DNA from: Quercus robur
Lineage: Eukaryota > Streptophyta > Magnoliopsida > Fagales > Fagaceae
Direction: 5' to 3'
Assembly: GCF_932294415.1 (NCBI RefSeq)
Contig: NC_065538.1
Location: 75,865,834-75,929,833 of the forward strand
Length of the DNA: 64,000 nucleotides
Below, piece after piece: positions 48,677 through 60,490 of the stretch (positions are counted from its first letter, which is position 1; every line of letters begins with the position of its first letter). The position numbers were made by a program, and so were the translations under genes. Below the pieces are notes generated by a model. The model did no database searches and was not told the origin of the DNA. It saw only the letters and a program-made list of their open reading frames with translations.

Positions 48677-49195
48677 GGACAGAACCTAAGGCTTGCATGG
48701 TCCTCGGACTCAAGCTAAAAGGGAAAACCAAGTACTGATGCAGACATTGGTCTCGGACAGAACCTAAGGCTTGCATGGTCCCCGGACTCAAGCTAAAAGG
48801 GAAAACCAAGTACTGATGCAGACATTGGTCTCGGACAGAACCTAAGGCTTGCATGGTCCTCGGACTCAAGCTAAAAGGGAAAACCAAGTGCTGATGCAGA
48901 CATTGGTCTCGGACAGAACCTAAGGCTTGCATGGTCCTCGGACTCAAGCTAAAAGGGAAAACCAAGTGCTGATGCAGACATTGGTCTCGGACAGAATCTG
49001 AGGCTTGCATGGTCCTCGGACTCAAGCTAAAAGGGAAAACCAAGTACCGATAAAGACACAAGTATCGGACTCAAGCCAAAGGGAAAAATCAAGCACATAA
49101 GATAAAACGCATAAGTCATGGACAAAACCCAGGTCTTGCAAAGTCCTCGGACTCAGGCTTCGCGGGAAATCGACTGCCCGAATGAAGAAATTTCT
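48677..49195 (+). repeat. Second minisatellite, 5 x 78-bp units plus degenerate tail
   Basis: GGACAGAACCTAAGGCTTGC recurs at 48,677, 48,755, 48,833, 48,911 and 48,989 (the last with small changes); two decayed partial units follow to ~49,195. The core GCATGGTCCTCGGAC is shared with the 81-bp array, so the two arrays have a common origin. Confidence 0.9.
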
Positions 49196-50599
49196 CGGTT
49201 TAAACACTGGAAAAGGTTAAGGCTCGCATGTCAGGAAGATGGCAGGCCAACCTAATGATCGTCAACCTAAGGGGGCCATTCATCCGAGGGGTAACATGTC
49301 CTCGGAAAAATACCTCTCACACTTTATCGAGCATTCAACACCCATCACTGCTAACTTTAAGATAAGTCTCATTCTTCGCTGGTTGGATTGTTATGATGAA
49401 TAGTAATCTCTTTAAAGTTATCGTGGCATCTTTTTATCAAGGATTGCTTTGGCCTTAGTTATTATAGATTGAAATGCTATACTATTATGCCGAGCAGCGC
49501 TTTCACACTTGTTAAAATATACAAATAAGACATAAGAAATAGAGTAACACTAACTTTTATTATTATGAAAATTTGTTACAACGTACAAAGAAGGGCTCAA
49601 ACAAGCCTATATAAAAAATTTTTTACTGTTAAAACAGTAACAATATCCGTAATACAAATAAGTAAACCATCAGGTGCCTTCTGCATTCGTCTTCAAAGTC
49701 TTTCTGAAATCTATGCCTCGGTACTGCTCCTATCAGGGGAAGATCCTTATACAAAAATAATGAAGGAGAAGGAAGAAGAATTGGAACACATGGAAGCACT
49801 TCAGCAAGCTCTTGTTACTGAAGAATGCAAGGGCAAAAGAAAATGGAGGATATGAGCGGGAAGGAGGAGAAGAAGAGTGAAGCAATGAAAAGAAAATAAA
49901 AGGAGCAAAAGAGGGAGAAGGGGAGCCTTATTAGGTATGCTCGTGAGAGAGCAGATGGAGATGACAAGGGAAGTTTTCGACTCAGTCACACCAGAACTGG
50001 GGTGTGACGAGTCCCTGCTTCGGATTTTGGCTAAAAGAATAGGGAAGCCAGTCTTAAGCCTCCGCCATCCTTGCCCAGACCGAGCCATCTCGAGTTTTGT
50101 TGGGATATGGCGTTTCTGGGAAAAGAAGGATTTGTTCATGGTGGATTACTGAGAAATAAGTATTATAGAAGAGGGAGCAACCAGAAGGAGGAAATGGACT
50201 CTGGGAAGAACGTGAGGGATTCTGATATGAAAAGGTCACCCCCTGTTTTCTCTCTTTATATAGAGGACGAAGAAGAGGGTATGTGACACATTCGGACCCT
50301 CAAGGAAATCCAGAGTACGACGCGTCGCTTCGTTCTCCCACACCATCAGTAACCGTTACATCTGGAAGGTCTCGTAAATGGCAAGGGATTAAAGGCACGT
50401 TGCGGATAACCGCGCGGCATAACGGCAGCGTACGTAAATCTAGGAAAAACGACTCGTAGACCGGCGCATTCCTCGGGGAGGTGAAGAGTCACCAACGTTG
50501 ATCAAGGGCCGAAATTAAATGAGCCGCAGTTAAGGCTCGGAATTACCGAAACCCACCTCTCCAACCAGGACGTTGGACAGCAGGGTTTCGAGGGGCTAT
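49196..50599. other. Spacer block X2 and polypurine region of the young element
   Basis: No known protein. Partly similar to X1 (CTGCTTCGGATTTTGGCTAA at ~50,015). It ends in GAGGGGCTAT just before the 3' LTR, a likely polypurine tract. Confidence 0.55.
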
Positions 50600-51358
50600 T
50601 GTGGGGGCCCAAGAATCTACGGGCCCGGCTCGCTCACTTATAGGGAATCCACAGGCCCCCAAACTAAAGGAGGCCAGGTCCCAAGCCCGAAAGTAGTGAG
50701 CTCGATATGGCCAAAAGACACGTCCGAGGACCACTCCGTCCTCGGAAAGCCCAGGACCCCACTGACGAAAATGGGATACAGGCGAGCTTGAGAGGTCAGA
50801 AAATATCTCATGGAAATAGTCCTTAATACCCTTCCTTGACATAACACTGCCCCTAATAAAGCCGGGATCTTAGGCTTTATGGATCATCTACAGCAAATTT
50901 GGGACTAGACTGATGGGACAGATATCTGTCCCGGAAAGATCGACCCTACACGTGGACGAAGGACAACTAACGTAGGCTAGTATAAAAGAGAATGTTATGT
51001 GACCAAAGAGAGGACTCCCATCTGGCTTCTGGAGAAAGACTTGATGAAAGTGAGGGTCTGGATAAGACACGCCGGACATCACCTAAAATCCCACCGATGG
51101 GTGACCGGGAACAGCGCCCTCACGCCTCGGATCATATCCGAGGAGCCAAATCCTCCTAGATACAAGATTGAAGGGCCTGAATATCCAGCCCGAAGCTCTT
51201 CCTCATGTCGGTATGCCTGTAGTCCGGCCCGAGATGCCGCCCCTCGACCCAACGCTGGCCTTTTGTTAAGCCCACTCTCTACAAATATCATTGTGAGGGA
51301 TTTTCCTTGCGCGAGCCCAACAACGTTGATGGGCCGCTGAAGATTTTGTGTCCCTACA
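50600..51358 (+). repeat. 3' LTR of the young element
   Basis: The same 759 bp as the 5' LTR with no difference found by eye; the equivalent TATA box is at 50,981-50,988. It is followed by the CTCAT target copy. Confidence 0.95.
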
Positions 51359-51703
51359 CTCATTTTTATAATAAAAAAACAATAAATTATTACATCAACA
51401 ATTTGAATTTTTAACACTTTGAGTAACAATTTTTCTTTTGTATTTTTCCTCTTTAAAACTTTTGCATCGTTATTTTCCTTTTTTTTAATCCTTATTTTTC
51501 TTTTATACAATTTCAACCTTAAAAAACACAATAAATGTCCTAATGCTATTCATAGAAATCTAGCATGGAACTTTAGCTAAGTAGTAGCTTGTTTCCTCCT
51601 TAACATGCCAAAGCAGACCTACAAAGGAGCTAAACTTTGCGTTGCACTTGTATCAATTATCAAGCAATTTGGTTCACATAATGTGCCAATTTTACCACCA
51701 TGA

Positions 51704-51910
51704 GGTGTGACTGGGTGGTAGAAATTCTTGTATCACTTCACATGATACTTAACTAAAATCGAGTGGTTCGAGCAATGACACTTTAACGAATGTGTTGAGT
51801 CTATAATAATAATTTTATCAAAGTCTTGATGATATACATGGTATTAATTATATTGTCATGTGGAGCGGGGTTCACACTGGAGACTGTTGTGGGGGCAATG
51901 GAGATATATG
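51704..51910 (+). repeat. SINE-like repeat, copy 3 (unit 2)
   Basis: GTGTGACTGGGTGGTAGAAA and, ~55 bp on, GTGGTTCGAGCAAT, close to a Pol III B box. It is the duplicate of 35,430-35,640. Confidence 0.5.
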
Positions 51911-53211
51911 GACTATAATCTCCACATATTTTGTGGAGCCCATAGGGGTCACTCGCTTTTGTCAATCCTCTAAAAGGGTGCACAACTTCACATATTAGCT
52001 CACAAAGAGTAAGATTTATGTACAATATTTAAATGCTGTTCTTTAGGTTCTCATTTTAAGATTTTACAGTGTTGATTTTTTTTTATGGAATGAAAATGTA
52101 TTTTATAATTAAGTAGTCAAATAACTGAATCTTAAATAAAAAAAACTTAAAAATTAACCCTCTAAAATACTGTACCCAAATTTTGTCCCTTAACAAATGT
52201 CTCAATGCATCCTTTGTTAAGATTTTCAGAACAAAAAACACTCTCTTGGGTTGTGACCGATGAAGGACAGTGTACTCGATCGTCACTTATGTAGTTATGC
52301 CACGGGTCTCCCACTCTACCGTGTTGACCGTGTTGTTTTTCGCTTCCTATATGCTAAATCATTGATTGCGTAACCTACTGTAGACCCTATAACATTAAGT
52401 CACTTACTCCCCAAATAAATGAATTCACCTACGCAATGTGTCATTGACCTCAAGTATTCTTTTTTTTTTGAGAAACGACCTCAAGTATTCAAACATTGTT
52501 ATTTGTTTTAGTGGTTCTTCTTTACTCTCTTAAAGAATTAGTTTTCTGACAACATCATTAATTCACCCATGGCCCTGCTATATCAGATCGTCAAAGATAA
52601 AATATATCCTACACTACATATAGTTAGTCAAGCTAGCATTCACACATGTCTCGGTTCAAAGTAGTCAAATTGTGGTAATTCAAGGCATAAAATCTTAGGG
52701 TGGTATGGGTAAACTGTAATTTTTTACTGTAATAAATAATAACTAAAGAAAGTTCTTTCCCCTTAGAAAAAAGGGAAAAAAAAAATGTAAATAGATTAGG
52801 CTATTCATTTTTTAGGTTCAATTTCTCAGCTGTAAAATATTATTGGGCCGGCCCTCCTAGTTCTGGTTTTTGATTTTGTGTTTTCCTAGAATTAGATGTA
52901 TTAAACATAACAATCATACAATCTAGGGCATCAAGCCATCAACAACACTTTGATGCAAGGAGTAAGTCTCAACCTTTTGACTAAGATATTTACTAGAATG
53001 TGGAAGTGTTCATTTGTGTTTTCACTTCTGCAGTTTCTTATACCCTATAAATTAGGTTATTCAACAATTTTGCAATATAAGCTGGAGATGAAATAATAAA
53101 TGTCCACTTGTTATTAATTAATTTTGTGGAAACTGGTTACTGCCACATATAGTGAATTGATACATTTCCAACTACTCAAAGAATATTGTTCCCTTATTTT
53201 GTTTTTAAAGT

Positions 53212-53384
53212 TAATGGATGTTCTAAGAATATTGGTTTAAAAAGTATTTTTAAAAAAGTTTTATGGAAAAATAAAAAAATTAATTATTTTAACAGCTTTT
53301 TATATTTTCAATGGAAATGGTGTCAAAACTTTTTAAAAATATTTTATTAACAATTGTCCTAAGAGCATTCATAAACATGACCCT
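53212..53384. mobile_element. Palindromic MITE, unit 2 copy
   Basis: Counterpart of 37,717-37,880. It is followed by a T run of ~40 bases at 53,390-53,429 that differs in length from unit 1. Confidence 0.5.
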
Positions 53385-53386
53385 TT

Positions 53387-53434
<48 letters not shown>

Positions 53435-53555
53435 AGAAGGAAAAAAAGTAGTTAAGAGTTTTTTCCAACTTAGATTTTAGGGTTTTAATCTCTTACTCCC
53501 AAGTCTCAACAAAAAAAAAAAAAAAAGTCCCAACTATCAAATTATAGATAAAATA

Positions 53556-53586
<31 letters not shown>

Positions 53587-53850
53587 TTCTAAACAGAAAG
53601 AAAGTAATAAATGAACGTCTTAGAGTTGCAAGAGTCATTAACTTCAAAAAAGGAAGATAGTTATAAGTCTCATATCCGACCATATCTACGACAAACGGAC
53701 ACAATGCTATAGTGTATATACAACGTTGAAGTGGTGTGACAATGGAGTTATATAATAAGTGATTATGCCACATAATTCTCCGGGGTTGGTAAGGTCGTAA
53801 TGATGACAAAGCCAATTCGCAAAGGTTCTTTTGCGCATTAATCGTAGTTG

Positions 53851-54473
53851 CAGGAACAGAGCCAAGTTTTGAGTAGAGGAGGTGGCTTTACAGTTGGTCG
53901 TGTGCACTTATTTCAATATTTGACTTTGCTAGTACTTACTACTTAGAGGTTGAGATTGATTTATTTTTTCTCTTTTGTGTCGGTAAAAACAAAATTATTT
54001 TTGTTTAGAATTTTTTAAATGGCAGGGTTGTTTATTTTAAATAAAATTGGTTAATTGAGCTTAATTTTTTTTTATTAAAGTTTTACTATTGGTAATTTTT
54101 GTTGTTGAACTATTTTTTTGGGCTTGCATATTTTGTTTTAGATTTTAGATCTATAAATTTTTGTTATAGTCACTAAAATGAGGAAAATATTAGCACTACA
54201 AACTTTTTTTTATTATAAATTATTGATGTAATAAGTGGTTACTAGTAAGTAAAAAAATGATGCGAGTGGTGGGTCTATGTGCGAACCAATAAGAATTTAC
54301 TACCAAAACAGTTTGTAAAAATGTTGTAAAAAAGTTTGTGAGTATAACTTTTATAGAACAAAATTGCTAAAATTAGTACACACAATGTAATAATAATAAT
54401 ATTTTTTTAAAAAATTTGGGGGGGGGGGGGGGGGGGGACCATTGCCCCCAGGCCAAAGCTAGAGACGTCCCTG
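53851..54473. mobile_element. Non-autonomous hAT-like element in unit 2
   Basis: Unit 1 reads through this position without it (ATTAATTGCAGTTGATATG near 38,213). Flanks are CGTAGTTG (53,843-53,850) and TGCAGTTG (54,474-54,481), an 8-bp target duplication with two C/T changes. The ends, CAGGAACAGAGCCAAG and (inverted) CAGGGACGTCTCTAGC, resemble hAT termini. It contains a ~20-base G run at 54,418-54,437. No transposase. Confidence 0.75.
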
Positions 54474-55001
54474 TGCAGTTGATATGCTTGTAAGCCTGTT
54501 CATCGACCACGCATACATTTACATTGAATACATATATTATGTTCTAACGTAAGTATTGTACAAGACTCAAAAGCTCGTCTCAAAAAAAGAGTAAGTATTG
54601 TACATATTGTCTAACATGTCAAGAGTATTGTAGTTGATCAGTGGTATTACTTGTTCTCAACAAGAACTTAGATAATTCCGCTTATTCTCACATGGAGGAA
54701 AACTTGGATTTGAATCCCACTTGCCTCACTTAATGTAAATGAAAAAATAAAAATAAAGAGTAAGTATTGTACATTGTCTAACATGTTTTTGCCATGTGAC
54801 GTATATAACTACATCACAAGTATTAACATAGATTGTTTTCAATGAAATTGAAGAACTTTAAGAAAAATACTTTAATTAAAATTATTTTTTCAAGGATTCT
54901 AAAATATTATTTGGATTAAAATTAATAATTGAAGTTTCATTATGTATTTAAATTATTTATGATATATTAGAATTTTTTTTTTGCTATTTTCATTGTATAA
55001 T

Positions 55002-57352
55002 TTTTTTTTGAGGAAATTTCATTGTATAACTTGAAGTAATTTATTTTTATTATTATTTATTTTCTCATTCAATCCAATTTTATTCTTGGATTTTTAAAAA
55101 CTTTACATATGATGATAAAGCCATATAATTAATGTTACATACTAAAAGTTGGGTCTTACATGTTGTTGTCATACAATGTAGCTTAATGTAAGTGTCACAT
55201 GTAATACAACGTGCTTTTGCTATATGTGACTTATATAAGTTCATTAAAATTTTGATGATAAGTTACTATTGGTATAGTTTTGTTACTGAAATTTCAAGGA
55301 GTTTAATATATTAGTCTGATTAAATCTTCATAATTTTTTTTAAAACTTAAAAATGAGTATTATTTATCTACAATTATTTTTATAATGTATTTTAATTTTT
55401 AATTTTAGACATTGTGATTAAGCTATGTAGCTTGATGTACGCATTGCACACATCATACAATGTGCTTTTGTTGATGTAGTCCTCTTTAATTTGTCTATTG
55501 CACATGTAATATCATGAAGGTTGGCGACACAAAGTAAAACAAAAGGACATACCACAATTTATTCAAGGTTCATGAATATATAGCTAGAAAGTGACAAAAT
55601 AAATGTACTGTGTGCTTGGTTAAACATGCTAGAGAAATAGATAATATTGATAGTTATGTAACATGGATAAAAAAAATCCATTGTTGATTGAGTCAATTAT
55701 TACTCATGATGTATTAAATTTATCTTCATCTTAATAAAGTTAAAAGTTTCTCAAAAAAAAAAAAAAAAAAAAAAAATACCGTGTGCGTTAGATCTCTTTT
55801 TGATTTTCCGTTTCACATTATGAATAACTTTCATGATTGTTGTCTACATACACAAAGTCTAAACAAATGGTCATTCAACCACAAAATTTTCCACTTGTAA
55901 CAACGTGTACCTTGTGCTTTAGCTCGCTTTTCGATTTGCGTTTCAAAATATGTGTTGTACATGTGAGAAATATGAATAACATTGCCAACACACGTCGATA
56001 CTTCACTAATTTTAAAATTTATACCTTTACAATTAATTTTTTTTTGAGGGAACCTTTACAATTAAATTGATATACTTTTTTTTTACTTGGAAAATTAGAT
56101 ATATATAAGAAATTATATTAAAGCTTAAAGAAATTTTTTTAAAGTCACCGGGAAGTTAAAAAATGACTTCCTAGCTTCTTATTTCTATTAGGAATTTTGT
56201 AACTCAATTATGATATTTCTAATGAAAACATCAAAAATTCAAATTCATCATTCTCCAACTATTGAATTATTAAAAAAAAAAAAAATCATAGAGAAAAGAG
56301 ATGGTTGATCAATAAAAGGATTGGTCACTTCATTAGGGTACTTATATTTGAATTTATCCTTATTCCTTATAAATAGTTTAACTTTTTCTTTTTTGAGAAG
56401 ACAATAGTCTTGACATAATTAATTTCTTTAAGATCAATATATAACTTGGTTTAAATTACTATATTCAACTCAAATTTGATTGAAGAAAATTTTCAATTTC
56501 ATTATACCGTAATAACTAACTACTGTAAATGAGTCTCTTTAATTTGAATGTTATTCTTTTGCATCATTATTATACTGTTGTCAAAGTGGAATTGATTTTA
56601 GTAAACACTAGCTGCAGTACTATTTAGCCAAAAAAAAAAAAAAAACTGCAGCGTTTGTTAGTGGGTATAATCAATTGGCAATTCAACCTGTGGTTGGCAT
56701 GGACATTTAAAAAAAAAAGGAATATGCATATAGTACTTCCTCACAAAAAATATATCATGCATTTTAGACTTTCAAAAATATATAAACTAATAATAAACTT
56801 TTACTATGGGTGTGTTTGACTACGGTTTATTTTGCTAAAATTGAAAAATTATTGCTAAAAATACTGTAAATAAATATAAAAATTAGTTAAAATAATACAA
56901 TAGGACCATAAATAGTACCAAAAAATACAACAAGACCCATAAATAATAGCAAAAATAAGGTAAATAGTGAAATAAATTTAATTTTTCATTCTTAACCAAA
57001 GGCACATGATGTATCCTACACTTTTCTCTTTTTGGAGAAACACTATGTATAATATACTCTTTTTTTTGAGAAAGATGTATAATATAGACTTAATAGTAGT
57101 AAATCAGGTACAAAGTACAAACCTTCCTACAAGGCATATGATCTTGTACCTCATAGTTTCATACAAATAAGCCCACTAGTCTAGTTCCCTTTTTTTTTTT
57201 TTTTTTTTTTGGTTTGTGTGGACTTTCTTCTCGTATAGCAAATAGTTCTACAAAGCTTATTTTAATGCACTAATTAATACCATTAACCAAACCCTCCCCA
57301 AATTAACAAGAATTAATTTATCAAGAATGATAGCAAGCATTAAAAAAAAGAT
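55002..57352. other. Intergenic region between the duplication and CYP77B
   Basis: No gene recognised. Loosely repeated text (TACAATGTAGCTTAATGTA at ~55,171; AGCTATGTAGCTTGATGTA at ~55,420, both followed by GTGCTTTTG) suggests a decayed repeat. 56.81-57.01 kb has TGTGTTTGACTACGG and an inverted, looser CCAAAGGCACA, a possible MITE. The 3' UTR of the P450 gene should lie just below 57,353. Confidence 0.5.
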
Positions 57353-58897
57353 TTAACCTTTCACCCTAGGCAAGATAACAGCTTTGAGAGGGTTCTGCAT
57401 CACAACAGTAAAAGCAAAAGTCGCAGTCGGGTCGGGCGGGGCACCGGGAACCGGAACCCACTGAAAGGCATGAACCATCCTAGCCAGCAAGAGATTCACA
57501 TGCAAAGTACCCAAAGTCATTGCTGGACAAATCCTCCTCCCAGCTCCAAATGGCACCATCTTGACCCCTCTATTCCCAGTGACATCCACATCAACCCCAT
57601 CACCCACCAAAAACCTCTCGGGTTTAAACTCATTCGGATCCTCCCACATACCCGGATCCTCAGTAACCCAAGCAGTGTAAAACTCCACACTTGCATCCTC
57701 AGGTATATTGTACCCACCTAGCTTAGTCTCCTTTGTAGCCGCATGAGATAGCACAAAATGACTTGGTGGGTGCCTCCTAAATGTTTCTTTGACCACAGCA
57801 CCAAGATAACTCATTTTCTCCACATCATTCTCAGTCACCAACCCTTCTTTCCCTACATGTTCAACTATTTCCTTGTACAACTTTTCTTGAATCTCTTGGT
57901 TCATCACCAAGTGAAGCAAAGCCCATTCCACTGTTGTAGCACTTGTATCAGTCCCAGCATTTATCACTTCCGAACACAATGTCACAAGCTCTTCCTCACC
58001 TAGCTTGCCTCTACCAGGAACTTCAAGCCCAAAAAGAGAGTCTATATAAGCAGCACCAATAGGACTCGCCATTTCAACGTTGCTACTGTTACTTTTTCCA
58101 CCGCTTTCTACAAAAGCTTTTCTCCTTCTCACCAATGGAACCAAACACTCCAGCTGTTTCTTTCTCAACTCTTTAGCTTCTTTGAGTTGCTTACGAAACA
58201 AAGGAGTGAGCACTGGCATGAAATCTGGAAGCTTTGGAGTTGTCATCAACATCACGTCCTTCAACACACTTTCAATCTTTTTAATCTCATCCTCAGAGAT
58301 TTTTGCTCCGAAGCAAAGACATATCAGGACGCTACAAATAGTGAGCCTACAGTTACTCATAACCTCGACAAACCCCTTTTCAAAAGCCTCTTTTTGGAGC
58401 CTTTTGATGTGGTTTTCGAGTGCCCATTTACGTATCCAACTGCACTGTTTTACTCGATTAGGGTTTATCAACTCGGTCACGAAGTTACGCCTTAGTGTTC
58501 GCCACAGAGGACCGTACACGGCCGAGTTGATAGCACATTTTCCGACACTGAATATGAGCCGGATAGGCGAGTCAGCTGGGCGGCTCGCGAACTCGGGGCC
58601 TCGTTGAACTAGGGCTTCATGGATGAGCTCAGAACTGGTGACAATCACGAGTGTGCGTTGTCCCATTTGCATGGTGAAGATTGGGCCATATTTTGCCCGC
58701 AAATCACGTACTATAAAGATGAATGGACGGCGTTGGAGGATGATTTGGCCTAGATTTCCGATTATAGGCCAACCCGGTGGCCCAGGAGGAAGGTTTTTGG
58801 GGCCGCCGCCGGTGATGGACCAGTAGCGCCACCACAAGCGGAGGAAGATAAGAGCAAAGAAGAGGACAAGAAGGTCTTTGAAATCCATTTTTGTCAA
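57353..58897 (-). CDS. Cytochrome P450, CYP77B-like, single exon
   Basis: Membrane-anchored endoplasmic-reticulum monooxygenase of 514 aa. CYP77 enzymes oxidise fatty acids (hydroxylation or epoxidation) and have been linked to cutin or lipid polymers; the substrate of this one is inferred from family only. N-terminal anchor at ~5-22, then a Pro-rich hinge LPPGPPGWPIIGN. I-helix AGTDTS at 314-319, K-helix ExxR at Glu371-Arg374, PERF at 426-429, and heme-binding FGAGRRICPAM with Cys457. The residue two after the Cys is Ala, not the usual Gly; I recall the same in CYP77B proteins. A second Met three codons on (MDFKDLL) is an equally plausible start. No introns, stops or frameshifts. Confidence 0.93.
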   Translation of the reverse strand: MTKMDFKDLLVLFFALIFLRLWWRYWSITGGGPKNLPPGPPGWPIIGNLGQIILQRRPFIFIVRDLRAKYGPIFTMQMGQRTLVIVTSSELIHEALVQRGPEFASRPADSPIRLIFSVGKCAINSAVYGPLWRTLRRNFVTELINPNRVKQCSWIRKWALENHIKRLQKEAFEKGFVEVMSNCRLTICSVLICLCFGAKISEDEIKKIESVLKDVMLMTTPKLPDFMPVLTPLFRKQLKEAKELRKKQLECLVPLVRRRKAFVESGGKSNSSNVEMASPIGAAYIDSLFGLEVPGRGKLGEEELVTLCSEVINAGTDTSATTVEWALLHLVMNQEIQEKLYKEIVEHVGKEGLVTENDVEKMSYLGAVVKETFRRHPPSHFVLSHAATKETKLGGYNIPEDASVEFYTAWVTEDPGMWEDPNEFKPERFLVGDGVDVDVTGNRGVKMVPFGAGRRICPAMTLGTLHVNLLLARMVHAFQWVPVPGAPPDPTATFAFTVVMQNPLKAVILPRVKG

Positions 58898-58997
58898 CAG
58901 GAGAGAGAAGAAAGAAAGGAAGTTAACTTTTTTTTTTTTTTTTTTGAAGAAAAGAAAGGAAGTTACTTGACCAAGTTAAAGGTTGTAAAGGAAGGGA

Positions 58998-59003
58998 TAT
59001 ATA
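58998..59003 (-). promoter_or_regulatory. TATA box candidate of the CYP77B-like gene
   Basis: The minus strand reads CTATATATCC, ~100 bp upstream of the ATG at 58,897, a reasonable distance for a plant core promoter. A T run at 58,929-58,945 lies between. Confidence 0.5.
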
Positions 59004-60311
59004 GAAGGAGAAAGTTGGGGTAGTGAATGAGTTTGGTCAATGGTAAGTGATGGCATTGAATATTTTGATCAGATGAATTTACTCTTTGAAGTACAGATGC
59101 ACATGGTAGTGTTTGGGTTTGATGCTGAAATTACTGTGCAGTACAGGTCACTGCTGTACGTATTAATAGAGCTATATTCAGCTAGTGAGCTGTGAAGATT
59201 TTAAGAGCATTACCGACGAAGTTTTTTAAAATTTTAGCATTTAGCATTTATTTTAAAAAATTATTTTATCAATTTTAATAATTTATTTTACCATATATCA
59301 AATATTAAAGGTTTTATTTTTTTTATCATTTCATTTAAAATAATATAAACTACTCATTAAAATAATAAAAAACAACTACACAAACTACCTTTTTTTACCA
59401 CAATTATTAAAATAATAATATATTTTTTAAAATTGGAGCTCAGTTGCTATTTTATTTATTTATTTAAGTTTAGCATATTTGTTATAGCTTACTTTTTGGT
59501 ACTTTTTACAAATTTGTTATTAAAATTTAACATTTATAACATTTAGCATTCTTAATGAGAATGTTCTAACAACTCACTTGACATAATGTTATTACAAGGA
59601 AGATAATGGAAAAATGTTAAATAAATTGGGAATTCAATGGTAGTCTTAGGTGGTATTTATGGACAGGTGGGGTTGGTTGTAGTTGAATTTGCATTATTAC
59701 AGCTTCGGGAATTAAGGAAAAAAAAACAAACAAACAGAGAGAGAGAGAGAGGAATTCTTTATCGATGTTATGTATGTATGTATACAAATATATGTATAAT
59801 AATATATATATTGTTGAATAGAGAAGACTTGTAATAATACCATTGAACATTATTGACTGCGCTGGTCAGGAGGGTAGTTAAATTTTTTTATTTGGAGTGA
59901 ACTTATAATTCTAATTTATTAGTTTATACAAATTTCTATAAATATGTACCAACATAGATATTTGTACACATATATAACTTAGCATCTTTTATAGTGAATC
60001 CTTAATGTTTTTATTTTTAATATAAGTTATTAAATTATCAATTAAAGTGAGTAAAAAATTTTCAATTGAACTAATGAAATATTCAATGACATGAATGATT
60101 TAAAAATTTAACAAACACAAGAACACATTTTACAATAAAAACTGAATGTGAGAAAGAAAGAAAAAAAAAAAAAATCTCTATAACACTAGACCAATTGGAC
60201 AATTTTTTTAAGAGCAACATTAGACTAGCTCATATATTTGGGGGGCCAAGTCCCATTTTTGTAGGCTAATAATTAAAATGTTAAATATTTATATACAATA
60301 TTAAAATATGA

Positions 60312-60490
60312 GAAATGCTAATAAATGTCTTTAGGGCATTAGTTAATAATTCATTTAAAGAAAGTTTTTATGAGAAAAAAAAGCAATTAATATTTTGATA
60401 GTTTTTTTCATTCCCCATAAAAGTGGTGTCAAAATTTTTCTAAAATGGATTGTTAACCAATACCCTAAGGACACTCGTTAGCATGACCCT
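60312..60490. mobile_element. Palindromic MITE, third family copy
   Basis: AATGCTAATAAATGTCTTTAGGG on the left mirrors CCCTAAGGACACTCGTTAGCAT on the right. The family also occurs in both units of the tandem duplication. Confidence 0.6.

Larger units (their letters stand above)
44644..51358 (+). mobile_element. Young non-autonomous LTR retrotransposon (Tat-like) with internal minisatellites
   Basis: Two 759-bp LTRs (44,644-45,402 and 50,600-51,358) appear identical by eye, and CTCAT flanks both sides (44,639-44,643 and 51,359-51,363). A primer-binding site follows the 5' LTR, and a polypurine-like GAGGGGCTAT precedes the 3' LTR. The ~5.2-kb interior has no gag, protease, RT or integrase. It holds an 81-bp array, a spacer, a related 78-bp array and a second spacer resembling the first. 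It must be mobilised by proteins of another element, plausibly relatives of the one at 38.7-44.0 kb, which shares primer-site and purine-tract motifs. Confidence 0.93.
44064..55001 (+). repeat. Tandem duplication unit 2 (with nested LTR and hAT elements)
   Basis: Starts TGAGTTATTTTTCTAAAAG, immediately after unit 1 ends, and runs to CATTGTATAATT at ~55,001. Removing the LTR element (44,644-51,358) and the hAT-like element (53,851-54,473) restores an alignment to unit 1. Compared with unit 1 it lacks ~180 bp (unit 1 ~36,471-36,651) and ~790 bp (~36,675-37,465). No gene was recognised. Confidence 0.85.

Noticed and set aside
45689..49195. CRISPR-like array
   Set aside because: Units are contiguous with no unique spacers, in a plant nuclear genome; it is a minisatellite.
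58080..58607. 175-codon plus-strand ORF
   Set aside because: Antisense shadow of the intact P450 coding sequence.
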